Source: an uncultured Campylobacter sp. (GTDB lineage Bacteria; Campylobacterota; Campylobacteria; Campylobacterales; Campylobacteraceae). Taken from it: a DNA stretch of 9,298 bases. The notes below the pieces were generated by a model. The model was given only the letters and a program-made list of their open reading frames with translations, did not search any database and had not been told where the DNA came from. This document shows positions 1-7,074 of this stretch, piece after piece. The DNA is taken from the NCBI GenBank assembly GCA_937875715.1, contig CALEHZ010000334.1, positions 1 through 9,298 of the forward strand. The letters run 5' to 3'. Every line of letters begins with the position of its first letter. The stretch's first letter is position 1. Both the position numbers and the translations under genes were made by a program.

Positions 1-729
1 GTTTATTACAGCTACGCAGTGTTCGTAGTGAGCTGTGTTTAAACCATCTTTTGAGCGAACTGTCCATTTGTCTTTATCTACTTCTGGCGTGCCGTCTTTT
101 TGGCAAATCATAGGCTCTATACAAAAGACCATTCCATTGCGGATTTTTGGTCCTGCTTTTGGATTTGGTCCTTCTAAATAATTTGGAATTTCAGGCTCTT
201 CGTGAGCGCTGCGGCCTATGCCATGTCCACAAAAGCCAAGCAAAGGCACATAGCCACGCTCTTTTATAAAATTTTCAAGTATAAAGCAAAGCTCTTTAAA
301 ATGCATTCCAGCCTTGATGTTTTTGATTGCGTAATATAAAGCATCTTTACTACAAGCGATTAAATCTTCGTTTTCTTTGCTGATTTTGCCCACGCCAAAG
401 GTGCGTGCGCTATCGCCAAAATATCCATTGATTTTTGAGCCTATATCGATAGTTACGATATCGCCTTCTTTTAGTTTATAAGAGTTTGGAATTCCGTGAA
501 TTACTACTTCATTTACGCTTATGCAAGCTGCGTTTGGAAAGCCATAAAGCCCTTTAAAAGCAGGCTTTGCGCCTTGTTCTATTATGCTTTTTTCACAAAA
601 AGCATCAAGTTCAAGTAGGCTTACACCTGGTTTTATGAGCTTTTCTACGCCATCAAGGGTGGTAGCAACAATGTGATTTGCTACTCTCATACCCTCGATG
701 TCTTTTGGGGTTTTAATGCTAATTGCCAT
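1..729 (-). CDS. map: Methionine aminopeptidase type I, 3' end cut by window edge
   Basis: Removes the initiator methionine from nascent proteins in the cytosol, using a dinuclear metal centre. Translation from the ATG at 729-727 begins MAISIKTPKDIEGMRVAN. All five metal ligands of the type I family can be placed: His in VVIHGIPNS (residue 78), Asp95 and Asp106 in the TIDIGSKINGYFGDSA stretch, His169 in GFCGHGIG, Glu205 in MVFCIEPM and Glu236 in HYEHCVAV. Spacings match the E. coli enzyme closely. About 243 codons are present; the family is about 250, so only the last few residues and the stop are missing. The start ATG shares one base with the secY stop codon (TAATG), which suggests translational coupling at the end of the spc operon. 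No strong Shine-Dalgarno precedes it, consistent with coupling. Confidence 0.96.
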   Translation of the reverse strand, partial: MAISIKTPKDIEGMRVANHIVATTLDGVEKLIKPGVSLLELDAFCEKSIIEQGAKPAFKGLYGFPNAACISVNEVVIHGIPNSYKLKEGDIVTIDIGSKINGYFGDSARTFGVGKISKENEDLIACSKDALYYAIKNIKAGMHFKELCFILENFIKERGYVPLLGFCGHGIGRSAHEEPEIPNYLEGPNPKAGPKIRNGMVFCIEPMICQKDGTPEVDKDKWTVRSKDGLNTAHYEHCVAVIN

Positions 730-1991
730 TACAAGCCCACCGCACTTAGTGTTTGATATTTGTTCATATATACTTGTGCTTCTATTCTGCGCATAGTATC
801 AAGGGCTACTGAAACTACGATTAGCACGCTTGTTCCGCCAAAATAAAACGGCACGCCCATGAATTTTACTAGCACCCACGGCAAAGTAGAAATAAGACCC
901 AAATAAATCGCGCCACTAAATGTAAGGCGGCTAGCAAGCTCGTTTAGATATCCAGCTGTGCTCTCACCTGGGCGAACACCTGGGATAAAGCCACCTTGGC
1001 GTTTTAGATTTTCGCTGATATCCTTTGCGTTAAATACAATTGAAGCATAAAAATACGCAAAGAAAATCACAAATAAAAATGTAAGAAAATTGAATACATA
1101 AGAGTTTGGATTTAGAAAATCATTGATTTTTTGTATATATTCGTTTGTGCTAGCTTGTAAAATCGTGCTTGGAAACATCAAAATCGCAGAGGCAAAAATC
1201 GGCGGAATAACTCCACTAAGATTTACTTTTACTGGAATGTAATTCATTATTCTTTTATTTTGATTTTCCATCACGGTTTTGCGTGAGTATGAAATAGGCA
1301 CTCTACGCTCGCCAAGTTCTACGAAAATTACTATTCCAACGGTTACTAAAATAACAACCAAAATAGCCAAAACTACCAAGAAATTCATCTCGCCTGTATT
1401 TACTAGATCAATTGTGCCAGAAATCGCAGCTGGAATTCCACTTACGATACCAGCAAAGATGATTAGCGAAATACCATTGCCTATGCCTCTTTGCGTGATT
1501 TGCTCGCCTATCCACATAAGCAGCATAGTGCCTGTTAGCATAGAAGCGCACGAAATAGCGATAAATAGATTGATATCTATCATTATAGCTTGTTCGCCAC
1601 CACGCCCTGTAAGGCTTTGAAGACCGATACTAACGCCGATTGCTTGAACGATAGTGATAAAAATCGTAGCATAGCGGATAATTTGCATATACTTTTGCAT
1701 ACCATCACGTTCTTTTTTCATTTTGCCAAGGTTTGGAAATGTAGCCGCTAAAAGCTCCATGATAATAGAAGCCGTGATATAAGGCATAATGCCAAGGCTA
1801 ATAATGCTTAGGCGCTCAGCGGCATTACCGCTGAACATATTAAATAAGCCCAAAGCATTATTAGCATTGCTGGTGAAAAACTCTTTAATAACCTCAGTAT
1901 TTACACCAGGGACTGGTACATACGCTAGAATTCTATATATAAACAAAAATCCAAGAGTGATAAGAATTTTGTTTGTAAGCGTTTTATTCAT
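729..1991 (-). CDS. secY: Protein translocase subunit SecY
   Basis: Forms the protein-conducting channel of the inner-membrane Sec translocon with SecE and SecG. The 420 residues are full length for bacterial SecY. About ten hydrophobic membrane segments are visible, starting with the first helix at residues 9-28 (ILITLGFLFIYRILAYVPVPG). The cytoplasmic loop with the family pattern ELGERRVPISYSRK lies near residues 227-240, and the second ribosome/SecA-facing loop PGVRPGESTAGYL near 338-350. The ATG overlaps the rplO stop by one base, and the stop overlaps the map start by one base, so it sits in a coupled rplO-secY-map tail. This is the standard bacterial spc order. Nothing is unusual in the protein. 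Confidence 0.97.
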   Translation of the reverse strand: MNKTLTNKILITLGFLFIYRILAYVPVPGVNTEVIKEFFTSNANNALGLFNMFSGNAAERLSIISLGIMPYITASIIMELLAATFPNLGKMKKERDGMQKYMQIIRYATIFITIVQAIGVSIGLQSLTGRGGEQAIMIDINLFIAISCASMLTGTMLLMWIGEQITQRGIGNGISLIIFAGIVSGIPAAISGTIDLVNTGEMNFLVVLAILVVILVTVGIVIFVELGERRVPISYSRKTVMENQNKRIMNYIPVKVNLSGVIPPIFASAILMFPSTILQASTNEYIQKINDFLNPNSYVFNFLTFLFVIFFAYFYASIVFNAKDISENLKRQGGFIPGVRPGESTAGYLNELASRLTFSGAIYLGLISTLPWVLVKFMGVPFYFGGTSVLIVVSVALDTMRRIEAQVYMNKYQTLSAVGL

Positions 1992-2392
1992 TATTTATTT
2001 CCGCTAGTGATTACTTTATCATCTTTGATTTTGCTAGCAAGGTCTTTTGCGCCTGCGCCAATTAGCTTGATTTTACTTACGCTATTTGCTACTTTATGAA
2101 CGCTTTGAATGCTCTCAAATGTAATCTCTTTTAGCTCTTTTACAGCTGTGATTTTCTCTACATTGATTACATAAGGTTTAGTAAAACGAGAGTAAAAGCC
2201 TACTTTTGGCAAGCGGCGTTGAAGTGGTTGTTGCCCACCTTCAAATCCACGCTTAGCATGTGAGCCAGTTCTTGCTGTTTGACCTTTGCCACCACGAGTA
2301 GCAGTTTTTCCCATACCGCTTCCGCAGCCTCTACCAATTCTTTTAGTTTTATGAGTAGAGCCTGCTGCTTTTTGTAAATTTTCTAGTCCCAT
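1991..2392 (-). CDS. rplO: 50S ribosomal protein L15 (uL15)
   Basis: Large-subunit protein that binds 23S rRNA late in assembly. The 133 residues fit bacterial L15, slightly on the short side. The glycine/arginine-rich N-terminal extension is plain at residues 18-42 ([19 protein letters not shown]), followed by the family pattern [18 protein letters not shown] near residues 49-66. The C-terminal half carries the usual globular part ending in a GAGAKDL-type turn. An AAAAGG ribosome binding site lies across the end of rpsE, 3 bp upstream of whose stop the genes are separated; the stop overlaps the secY start. Confidence 0.96.
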   Translation of the reverse strand: MGLENLQKAAGSTHKTKRIGRGCGSGMGKTATRGGKGQTARTGSHAKRGFEGGQQPLQRRLPKVGFYSRFTKPYVINVEKITAVKELKEITFESIQSVHKVANSVSKIKLIGAGAKDLASKIKDDKVITSGNK

Positions 2393-2395
2393 ATT

Positions 2396-2839
2396 TTAGC
2401 CTTTTAACATACTTAGAGCTTTAATTGTAGCACGAACTACATTAGCTGAGTTATTTGAGCCAAGTGATTTTGTAAGAATATCACGAATTCCTACAAGCTC
2501 AACAACCGGACGAGCTGAACCACCAGCGATAACGCCTGTACCTTCACTAGCTGGTTTTAGCAAGATTTTACTTGAATTATATTTTACTTCCACATCGTGA
2601 GGAATTGTGCTGCCTTTTAGCTTTACTTCAACGATGTTTTTAAATGCATCATCGACTGCTTTTCTCATCGCATCTGGAACTTCTTTTGCCTTGCCATAGC
2701 CAAAGCCAACTAGACCTTTTTTATTACCAACTACAACAAGCGCTGTAAATCTAAATCTGCGTCCGCCTTTTACAACCTTTGTAACACGGCCGATATCAAC
2801 TATTACTTCTTCGAATTCTTCTCTATTGTATTTTGTCAT
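2396..2839 (-). CDS. rpsE: 30S ribosomal protein S5 (uS5)
   Basis: Small-subunit protein at the mRNA entry side, involved in decoding accuracy. The 147 residues contain the double-stranded-RNA-binding-like S5 N-terminal domain (about residues 9-75), with the signature [18 protein letters not shown] followed by [17 protein letters not shown]. The C-terminal S5 domain follows, with [20 protein letters not shown] near residues 97-116 and the terminal [11 protein letters not shown] helix. The length is shorter than E. coli S5 because of a short N-terminus, as in other epsilon-proteobacteria. It lies 10 bp downstream of rplR and 3 bp upstream of rplO. Confidence 0.97.
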   Translation of the reverse strand: MTKYNREEFEEVIVDIGRVTKVVKGGRRFRFTALVVVGNKKGLVGFGYGKAKEVPDAMRKAVDDAFKNIVEVKLKGSTIPHDVEVKYNSSKILLKPASEGTGVIAGGSARPVVELVGIRDILTKSLGSNNSANVVRATIKALSMLKG

Positions 2840-2849
2840 TTTCTAGTCC

Positions 2850-3206
2850 TTATAGTTTTATGCCGTTTGCTTTTAGAGCTTCGCCAAAGCTTGCTATTAC
2901 GCCGTGATACAAATATCCATTGCGATCAAATACAGCATTTTCTATTTTTGCTGCTTTCATTTTAGCAGCCAAATCTTTTGCCAAAGCCTCGCCACCTGCT
3001 TTATTTGCTTTTAAGCCAAGTTTTCCACCATTGCTAGCACAAAGTGTTACGCCTTTTGTATCGTCGATTACTTGTGCATAAAGTGTGCGATTTGATTTGA
3101 AAATGCTTACTCTTGGGCAATCACCGTAGCCTGAGATTTTCGCTCTTACTCTTTTTTTGCGTTTAATGCGAAGTGCAATTTTGCGTTTTAATACATTTGC
3201 TACCAT
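2850..3206 (-). CDS. rplR: 50S ribosomal protein L18 (uL18)
   Basis: Large-subunit protein that binds 5S rRNA together with L5 and L25-type proteins in the central protuberance. The 118 residues match the family length. A strongly basic N-terminal tail (residues 7-24, many Lys and Arg) precedes the globular domain, with [19 protein letters not shown] near residues 31-49 and the C-terminal [23 protein letters not shown]. Gaps of 9 bp to rplF and 10 bp to rpsE place it inside one transcript. Confidence 0.96.
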   Translation of the reverse strand: MVANVLKRKIALRIKRKKRVRAKISGYGDCPRVSIFKSNRTLYAQVIDDTKGVTLCASNGGKLGLKANKAGGEALAKDLAAKMKAAKIENAVFDRNGYLYHGVIASFGEALKANGIKL

Positions 3207-3215
3207 GATTTACCC

Positions 3216-3752
3216 TTATTTCTTAGATGTTTTGCCGGCTTTGCGGACAATGTGTTCTTCTGCGTATTTCACACCTTTGCCTTTATATGGCTCTGGTGGG
3301 CGATATCCGCGGATTTGCGCTGCTACTTGACCGATGATTTGTTTGTCGCTACTTTTTAGGATAATTTGGTTTTTATCCACGCTAGCTTCTACTTCTGCTG
3401 GCAGCTCGTGATTGATAGGGTGAGAAAAGCCCAAATTCAGCTCTACAACCTTGCCTTTTACAGCTGCTTTGTAGCCAACCCCATTGATTTCAAGCACACG
3501 AGTAAAGCCATCTGTGATGCCAACAACGATATTGTTAGCAAGCGCTCTGTATGTGCCCCAGTAAGCTCTACTTTGACGATCGTCGCCTTTTGGGCTAAAT
3601 ACGATTTTGCCGTCTTCAATGCTTATGTTTACATTGTTTTTAGTGTCTAGTTCTTTTTTAACATTTCCTTTTTTAAATGTTAAAACTGCGCCACTAACAC
3701 TGACATCTACGCCACTTGGAATGGCGATAGGTTTTTTGCCAATTCTTGACAT
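3216..3752 (-). CDS. rplF: 50S ribosomal protein L6 (uL6), first spc gene present here
   Basis: Large-subunit protein near the factor-binding centre. The 178 residues are full length. The N-terminus [19 protein letters not shown] is typical, the two L6 repeats fill residues 10-80 and 90-165, and the family signature [14 protein letters not shown] lies near residues 152-165. The start is fixed by an AAAGGA Shine-Dalgarno in AAAAAGGATTACAATG. In the usual gene order rpsH lies a few bases upstream. Here no rpsH or rpsH remnant is found; the upstream sequence is non-coding and then turns into a divergent methyltransferase gene. rplF is therefore the first gene of a truncated spc unit and would need its own promoter in the upstream region. 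Confidence 0.97.
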   Translation of the reverse strand: MSRIGKKPIAIPSGVDVSVSGAVLTFKKGNVKKELDTKNNVNISIEDGKIVFSPKGDDRQSRAYWGTYRALANNIVVGITDGFTRVLEINGVGYKAAVKGKVVELNLGFSHPINHELPAEVEASVDKNQIILKSSDKQIIGQVAAQIRGYRPPEPYKGKGVKYAEEHIVRKAGKTSKK

Positions 3753-3908
3753 TGTAATCCTTTTTACTTGTCTAAGACGCTTCTACGATATTAACGAATG
3801 TTTCGTCAAATGCCGTAAAAAGTGAATTATTGAATGCTTTTAAGCAAAACCTGAAAAAATGAGCCTGTAATTTTACCTTTTTAAAATTTAAATAAGCTTA
3901 AAAAACAT
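3753..3908 (-). promoter_or_regulatory. Non-coding leader upstream of rplF, presumed promoter region
   Basis: Gene-free AT-rich sequence between rplF and the repeat block. It shows no rpsH tail: the only open frame reading toward rplF has no start and ends in an unfamiliar sequence at a TAG about 20 bp before the rplF ATG. Since no gene upstream reads into rplF, a promoter is expected here. A weak minus-strand -10 candidate (GGTAAAAT, around 3870-3880) lies after A/T-rich runs, as in Campylobacter promoters. A small ACGAA/TTCGT inverted pair sits near 3795-3810. Promoter placement is inference. Confidence 0.35.
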
Positions 3909-4065
3909 TGAATTTTATAAAATTTTTAGCTGAATTGTATAAAATTTAAAAAATTCAGCCGCAGTGTTGTAAATTCATAAAATTCATAAAATTCATAAAA
4001 TTCAAAAAATTCAAAAAATTCAAAGCAGTGAATTTTATAAAATTCAGAAAATTCAGAAAATTCAA
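3909..4065. repeat. Palindrome plus 9-bp tandem repeat block (AAAATTCAT-type)
   Basis: The block contains two imperfect copies (3909-3926 and 3931-3948) and one perfect copy (4029-4046) of the 18-bp palindrome TGAATTTTATAAAATTCA. Six tandem 9-bp units run 3970-4023 (one degenerate, then AAAATTCAT twice, AAAATTCAA three times). Three more run 4039-4065 (AAAATTCAG twice, AAAATTCAA). A GCAGTG box precedes the tandem run (3961-3966) and the perfect palindrome (4025-4030). A 23-bp stretch at 4025-4047 is repeated exactly at 6374-6396. Several hairpins are possible, for example CTGAATT (3930-3936) with AATTCAG (3952-3958). The 9-bp period leaves frames open, giving a false Phe-Glu-Phe-rich ORF on the minus strand. 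Confidence 0.9.
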
Positions 4066-4109
4066 AGCAGCAAAAAGGCAAAATTTCGCAATTTTTTTTA
4101 GGACTTACA

Positions 4110-5681
4110 ATGATAAACGAAGAAATCAAAAACACTTATGAAAGCGTTAAATACAAAAGTTATTCTTATGTGCAATCAAGCATTGATAGGCTTTGTGCTA
4201 CTGCGCGTGTTTATGGGCTAGAAGCTGCGCTGCCTGATAATGCTAAGGTGCTAGAAATCGGCTGTGCGAGTGGTGGCAATATCATAGCTCAAGCGATAAA
4301 CTATCCAAATACTGAATTTATCGGCATCGACCTTTCGTCTGCGCAAATAAAAATGGGTGTAGATGCGATAAAAAAATTAAAATTACAAAATATAAAATTA
4401 TTTGATATGGATGTTTGCGATGCTTGCGAGAAGCTAAAAGGACAAGAGTTTGATTATATCATTTGTCATGGCGTTTTTAGCTGGGTGCCTGATTTTGTCA
4501 AAAAAGCCATTTTAGAAATTGGCGCAAATCTGCTTAGCGAGCGTGGCGTAATGATGATAAGCTACAATGTCTATCCTGGCTGGAAATACAAAGAGCCAGT
4601 GCGTGATTTTATGCGCTTTGCTAGTAGAAATATTGATTACAATAAAGAAAGTAAAATCAAGCTAGATATGGCATTAGCAGCACTGAGCTTTGAAAAAGCA
4701 GTTTATAGAACAGCGCCAATTCATGATGGAATTAGCAAAAGCACAAGAGAGCTTAAAGCTTTGTTAGCAAACGAAGTAGAAAGACTAAAAGAAAATCCAT
4801 CTTATTTGATGCACGAATATTTAGAGCTTTGCAATGCGCCTAGTTATTTGTGCGATTTTGTGGCTGATGCTAGTGATATGGGCTTGGCTTATATCGAAGA
4901 TGTGGTGATGCACTTTGATATAAGCGAGCTAAGAAATTCTACTATAAAAGAGTTTGCAAATACTTACTTTGATGAAAGAATCGCCAAAGATCAAATGTTT
5001 GACTTTTTGTATTCTACGCAGTTTCGTCATTCGATGCTGACTAAAAAGGCAAACGAAAAAGATTTAGTTTTTGATTTTGAAAAAATTGATGAGAATTTAG
5101 GCGATCTTTTTGTGGGTTTAAATGAAAAATCTGAAGTGCTAAAAGAGCGCACAAAAGGCTTAGCAATGGAAAAATTAGCAAACGCTCTTGTGGATAATTT
5201 TCCAAATACAATAAGCACAAAAGAGCTTAAAAAGCTAGTTTCATCAGGCAGTCTCTCTGAGCATTTATTTGATATAAACTCTGCTTTAAACAATGGCTTA
5301 TATTTTAGTCTAAAAGAGCTAAAAGCCCTACCTTATATAAAGGGCAAAACTGCCATAAAAAGGGCTTATAAAGATTATTTGAATTTTTTATTTGAAGAAA
5401 AAAGCGAGATTTTTGGCATTTCAAATCCTGTGAATAAAACTATAAATTTAAATTCCTTTGATTCATTTATCCTTAGTTCATTTGATGGCAAAAAGAGCAA
5501 GGATGATGTGATAAAATCGCTGCTTGAGTATTGTCAAAAAAATAAAATGGTTTTAAATATCATCAAAGATGGTAAAAAAATCTCTCTTAAAAATTCAAAA
5601 GAGCAAGAAAATTATCTTAAAGAAACGCTTGAAAAAATCATAAATGAGCTTGAAAATAACTTTATGTTTGAAGAAATTTAA
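4110..5681 (+). CDS. Class I SAM-dependent methyltransferase with methyltransferase regulatory domain
   Basis: A predicted cytosolic methyltransferase of unknown substrate. The Rossmann-type N-terminal domain shows SAM-binding motif I VLEIGCASGGN (residues 47-57), the acidic residue ending strand 2 in FIGIDLS (Asp74), and FDYIICHGVFSWVPD (114-128). SYNVYPGWK (151-159) is a hallmark of the subfamily that carries a regulatory domain. That domain covers roughly residues 205-290, with the pattern HEYLE...NAPSYLCDFV...GLAYIEDV. The C-terminal third is helical and Lys/Glu-rich, with FDSFILSSFDGKKSKDDV near 450, resembling the tail of the same family. The ATG is supported by TTAGGA with a 6-nt gap to it. 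The 523-residue length is normal for this family. It is divergent from rplF and abuts mqnA with no gap, so the two are probably co-transcribed. Substrate cannot be read from the sequence. Confidence 0.88.
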   Translation: MINEEIKNTYESVKYKSYSYVQSSIDRLCATARVYGLEAALPDNAKVLEIGCASGGNIIAQAINYPNTEFIGIDLSSAQIKMGVDAIKKLKLQNIKLFDMDVCDACEKLKGQEFDYIICHGVFSWVPDFVKKAILEIGANLLSERGVMMISYNVYPGWKYKEPVRDFMRFASRNIDYNKESKIKLDMALAALSFEKAVYRTAPIHDGISKSTRELKALLANEVERLKENPSYLMHEYLELCNAPSYLCDFVADASDMGLAYIEDVVMHFDISELRNSTIKEFANTYFDERIAKDQMFDFLYSTQFRHSMLTKKANEKDLVFDFEKIDENLGDLFVGLNEKSEVLKERTKGLAMEKLANALVDNFPNTISTKELKKLVSSGSLSEHLFDINSALNNGLYFSLKELKALPYIKGKTAIKRAYKDYLNFLFEEKSEIFGISNPVNKTINLNSFDSFILSSFDGKKSKDDVIKSLLEYCQKNKMVLNIIKDGKKISLKNSKEQENYLKETLEKIINELENNFMFEEI

Positions 5682-6350
5682 ATGAATTTTGGCAAAATTG
5701 ATTATTTAAACCTGCTGCCTTTTCATGTATTTTTAAAGCGTGCTAAGCTCTCAAATGCACAAAAAAAAGGCATTGAGGCAAAAAAGGGCGTGCCAAGCAA
5801 ACTTTGCGATGATTTAAAAGCTAGGCGAATTGATGCGGCTGTGATTTCAAGTATTGAGGCTAGAAAATTCAAGCGACTAAACATGGGAATTTGTGCTAAA
5901 AATGAAGTCATTTCAGTGCTTGTGCGAAAAAACAGCGCAAGAAAGCTAGATGCTGAAAGTCGCAGTTCAAATATGCTCTCAAAAATTCTTGGTTTAAACG
6001 GCGAGGTTATAATCGGTGATAAGGCGCTAAAAGCGTATTTAAACGAAGGTAAGGCTGAATTTTTTGACCTTGGGCAGCAGTGGAAGCAAAGAACAAATTT
6101 GCCCTTTGCCTTTGGGCAATTTGCTTGTGTGAAAAATGAAAAAGTCTATAAAAAAATTATAAAACTTTTCTTAAAGCAAAAAATTCACATACCAAGATAT
6201 ATTTTAAACTCTTACGCAAAAAGTAGAAATATCCCAGCAGATAAGATTTTATGGTATTTAAATTATATTCATTATAAAATTTCCCCAAAAGAGCAAAAAG
6301 CTTTGAAAATATTCATAAGCAAAGCTAGAGCTTTACATTTTAAGGCTTAA
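5682..6350 (+). CDS. mqnA: Chorismate dehydratase MqnA (menaquinone, futalosine pathway)
   Basis: Converts chorismate to 3-[(1-carboxyvinyl)oxy]benzoate, the first committed step of the futalosine route to menaquinone, which epsilon-proteobacteria use in place of the Men route. The 222-residue protein has the periplasmic-binding-protein-like fold of the MqnA/MqnD family. The opening FGKIDYLNLLPFHVFL (residues 3-18), the RRIDAAVISSIEARKF stretch (about 48-63) and the GDKAL element near residue 115 match the short campylobacterial MqnA form. No signal peptide is present, so it should be cytosolic. The ATG directly follows the methyltransferase TAA with only a weak purine-rich ribosome site, which suggests translational coupling. 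A repeat-derived hairpin follows the stop codon. Confidence 0.85.
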   Translation: MNFGKIDYLNLLPFHVFLKRAKLSNAQKKGIEAKKGVPSKLCDDLKARRIDAAVISSIEARKFKRLNMGICAKNEVISVLVRKNSARKLDAESRSSNMLSKILGLNGEVIIGDKALKAYLNEGKAEFFDLGQQWKQRTNLPFAFGQFACVKNEKVYKKIIKLFLKQKIHIPRYILNSYAKSRNIPADKILWYLNYIHYKISPKEQKALKIFISKARALHFKA

Positions 6351-6353
6351 GTT

Positions 6354-6396
6354 TATAAAATTCATAAAATTCAGCAGTGAATTTTATAAAATTCAG
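6354..6396. repeat. Second copy of the AAAATTCAT/palindrome repeat
   Basis: Short version of the block at 3909-4065. It has two AAAATTCA units (from 6356), a GCAGTG box (6374-6379) and a perfect 18-bp palindrome TGAATTTTATAAAATTCA (6378-6395). Bases 6374-6396 are identical to 4025-4047 over 23 bp. The TGA stop of the minus-strand TIM-barrel gene (6395-6393) is formed inside the palindrome. Confidence 0.88.
6364..6387. terminator. Probable bidirectional terminator between convergent mqnA and TIM-barrel gene
   Basis: ATAAAATTCA (6364-6373) pairs perfectly with TGAATTTTAT (6378-6387) around a GCAG loop, a 10-bp but A/T-rich stem. It sits in the 42-bp gap between convergent stop codons. A short TTTT run follows on the plus strand at 6397-6400. 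The weak stem makes strong termination uncertain. Confidence 0.5.
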
Positions 6397-7055
6397 TTTT
6401 CTAAATACTCGCAAACTGCGTCAATTTGACTAGCAAAATCATCGCCAAATTTATACTCAAAAAAGCCAGAGCCTATGGTAAAAAACTGCGGATTTAGCTT
6501 TTTAATCTCATCAAGGCGTGTGTAGCTATCGATGCTTCCGGCGATTACTAGTGGCAAATCCAGGCTTTTTAGCATTTTTTGTGCTAACAAAAAAGGATCG
6601 CCGTCTTCATAGCGATAAGCAAGCAAATCAATGCCCCAAACGCCAATTTTAGCGCATTCTTGCGCTTCTTTGATGATCTCATCTATACTGCCAGATAGCA
6701 GCGAAGGCAGACCGCTCACACGCCCAACAAAAGGCAAATATTTGATATTTTCTTGCTTACAAAATTCTAAAATACTTGGATAAAAGCAAGTGCCCAAAAG
6801 CATCTTACAGCCAGAGTTTGCTGCGATTTTAGCAGCTTTTAATCCGCTTTGTTCATCATATGAGACTACTTCTAAAACAGCGGTTTTGCCAGCATTTTGA
6901 ATAGCGCCAAAAAGCTTTTTCATTTTAGATGGTTCAAGCCCACCATCTTTTATGCCCCAAAACTCTGCCTTGCTATCCTTACAACGCTCAAAAATTTCAC
7001 AAGCATTAGCTGCGGTGCGGTCGTTTTGAGTAAGCATTACAATGAGTTTAGGCAC
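6393..7055 (-). CDS. TIM-barrel (beta/alpha-barrel) protein of unknown function
   Basis: A 220-residue protein with alternating strand/helix pattern and barrel-type motifs. These include FWGIKDGGL (32-40), AVLEVVSYDEQ near 59-69, LLGTCFYPS near 86-94, WGIDLLAYRYEDGDP near 139-153, VIAGSIDS near 170-177 and FTIGSGFFE near 192-200. The last two glycine-rich strand ends look like a phosphate-binding site of aldolase or phosphoribosyl-type barrels. I recognise the family as a conserved but uncharacterised one, sometimes loosely labelled as quinolinate phosphoribosyltransferase-like; that label should not be trusted. No signal peptide or membrane segment. The start is GTG at 7055-7053, chosen because AAAGGA lies 6 nt upstream. 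It follows typA by 19 bp on the same strand and is probably in its operon. Confidence 0.75.
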   Translation of the reverse strand: MPKLIVMLTQNDRTAANACEIFERCKDSKAEFWGIKDGGLEPSKMKKLFGAIQNAGKTAVLEVVSYDEQSGLKAAKIAANSGCKMLLGTCFYPSILEFCKQENIKYLPFVGRVSGLPSLLSGSIDEIIKEAQECAKIGVWGIDLLAYRYEDGDPFLLAQKMLKSLDLPLVIAGSIDSYTRLDEIKKLNPQFFTIGSGFFEYKFGDDFASQIDAVCEYLEN

Positions 7056-7061
7056 ACTTTT

Positions 7062-7067
7062 TCCTTT
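7062..7067 (-). promoter_or_regulatory. Shine-Dalgarno fixing the GTG start of the TIM-barrel gene
   Basis: AAAGGA on the minus strand, 6 nt before the GTG at 7055-7053, inside the 19-bp gap after typA. It supports the GTG rather than a later ATG as the start. Confidence 0.7.
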
Positions 7068-7074
7068 GAATTTT

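Noticed and set aside
1279..1620. Plus-strand ORFs inside secY, rplF and typA (for example 1279-1620, 3366-3650, 8006-8236)
   Set aside because: They lie antisense to well-identified conserved genes and have no family features or ribosome sites.
3753..3880. Remnant of rpsH upstream of rplF
   Set aside because: The three minus-strand frames were read by eye; none ends in an S8-like C-terminus and all carry early stops or lack a start.
3970..4065. CRISPR-like array
   Set aside because: Units are 9 bp and directly tandem with no spacers, and no cas gene is nearby.
3926..4135. Minus-strand 69-aa ORF rich in Phe-Glu-Phe-Tyr repeats
   Set aside because: It is the translation of the 9-bp AAAATTC repeats, has no credible ribosome site and overlaps the methyltransferase start.
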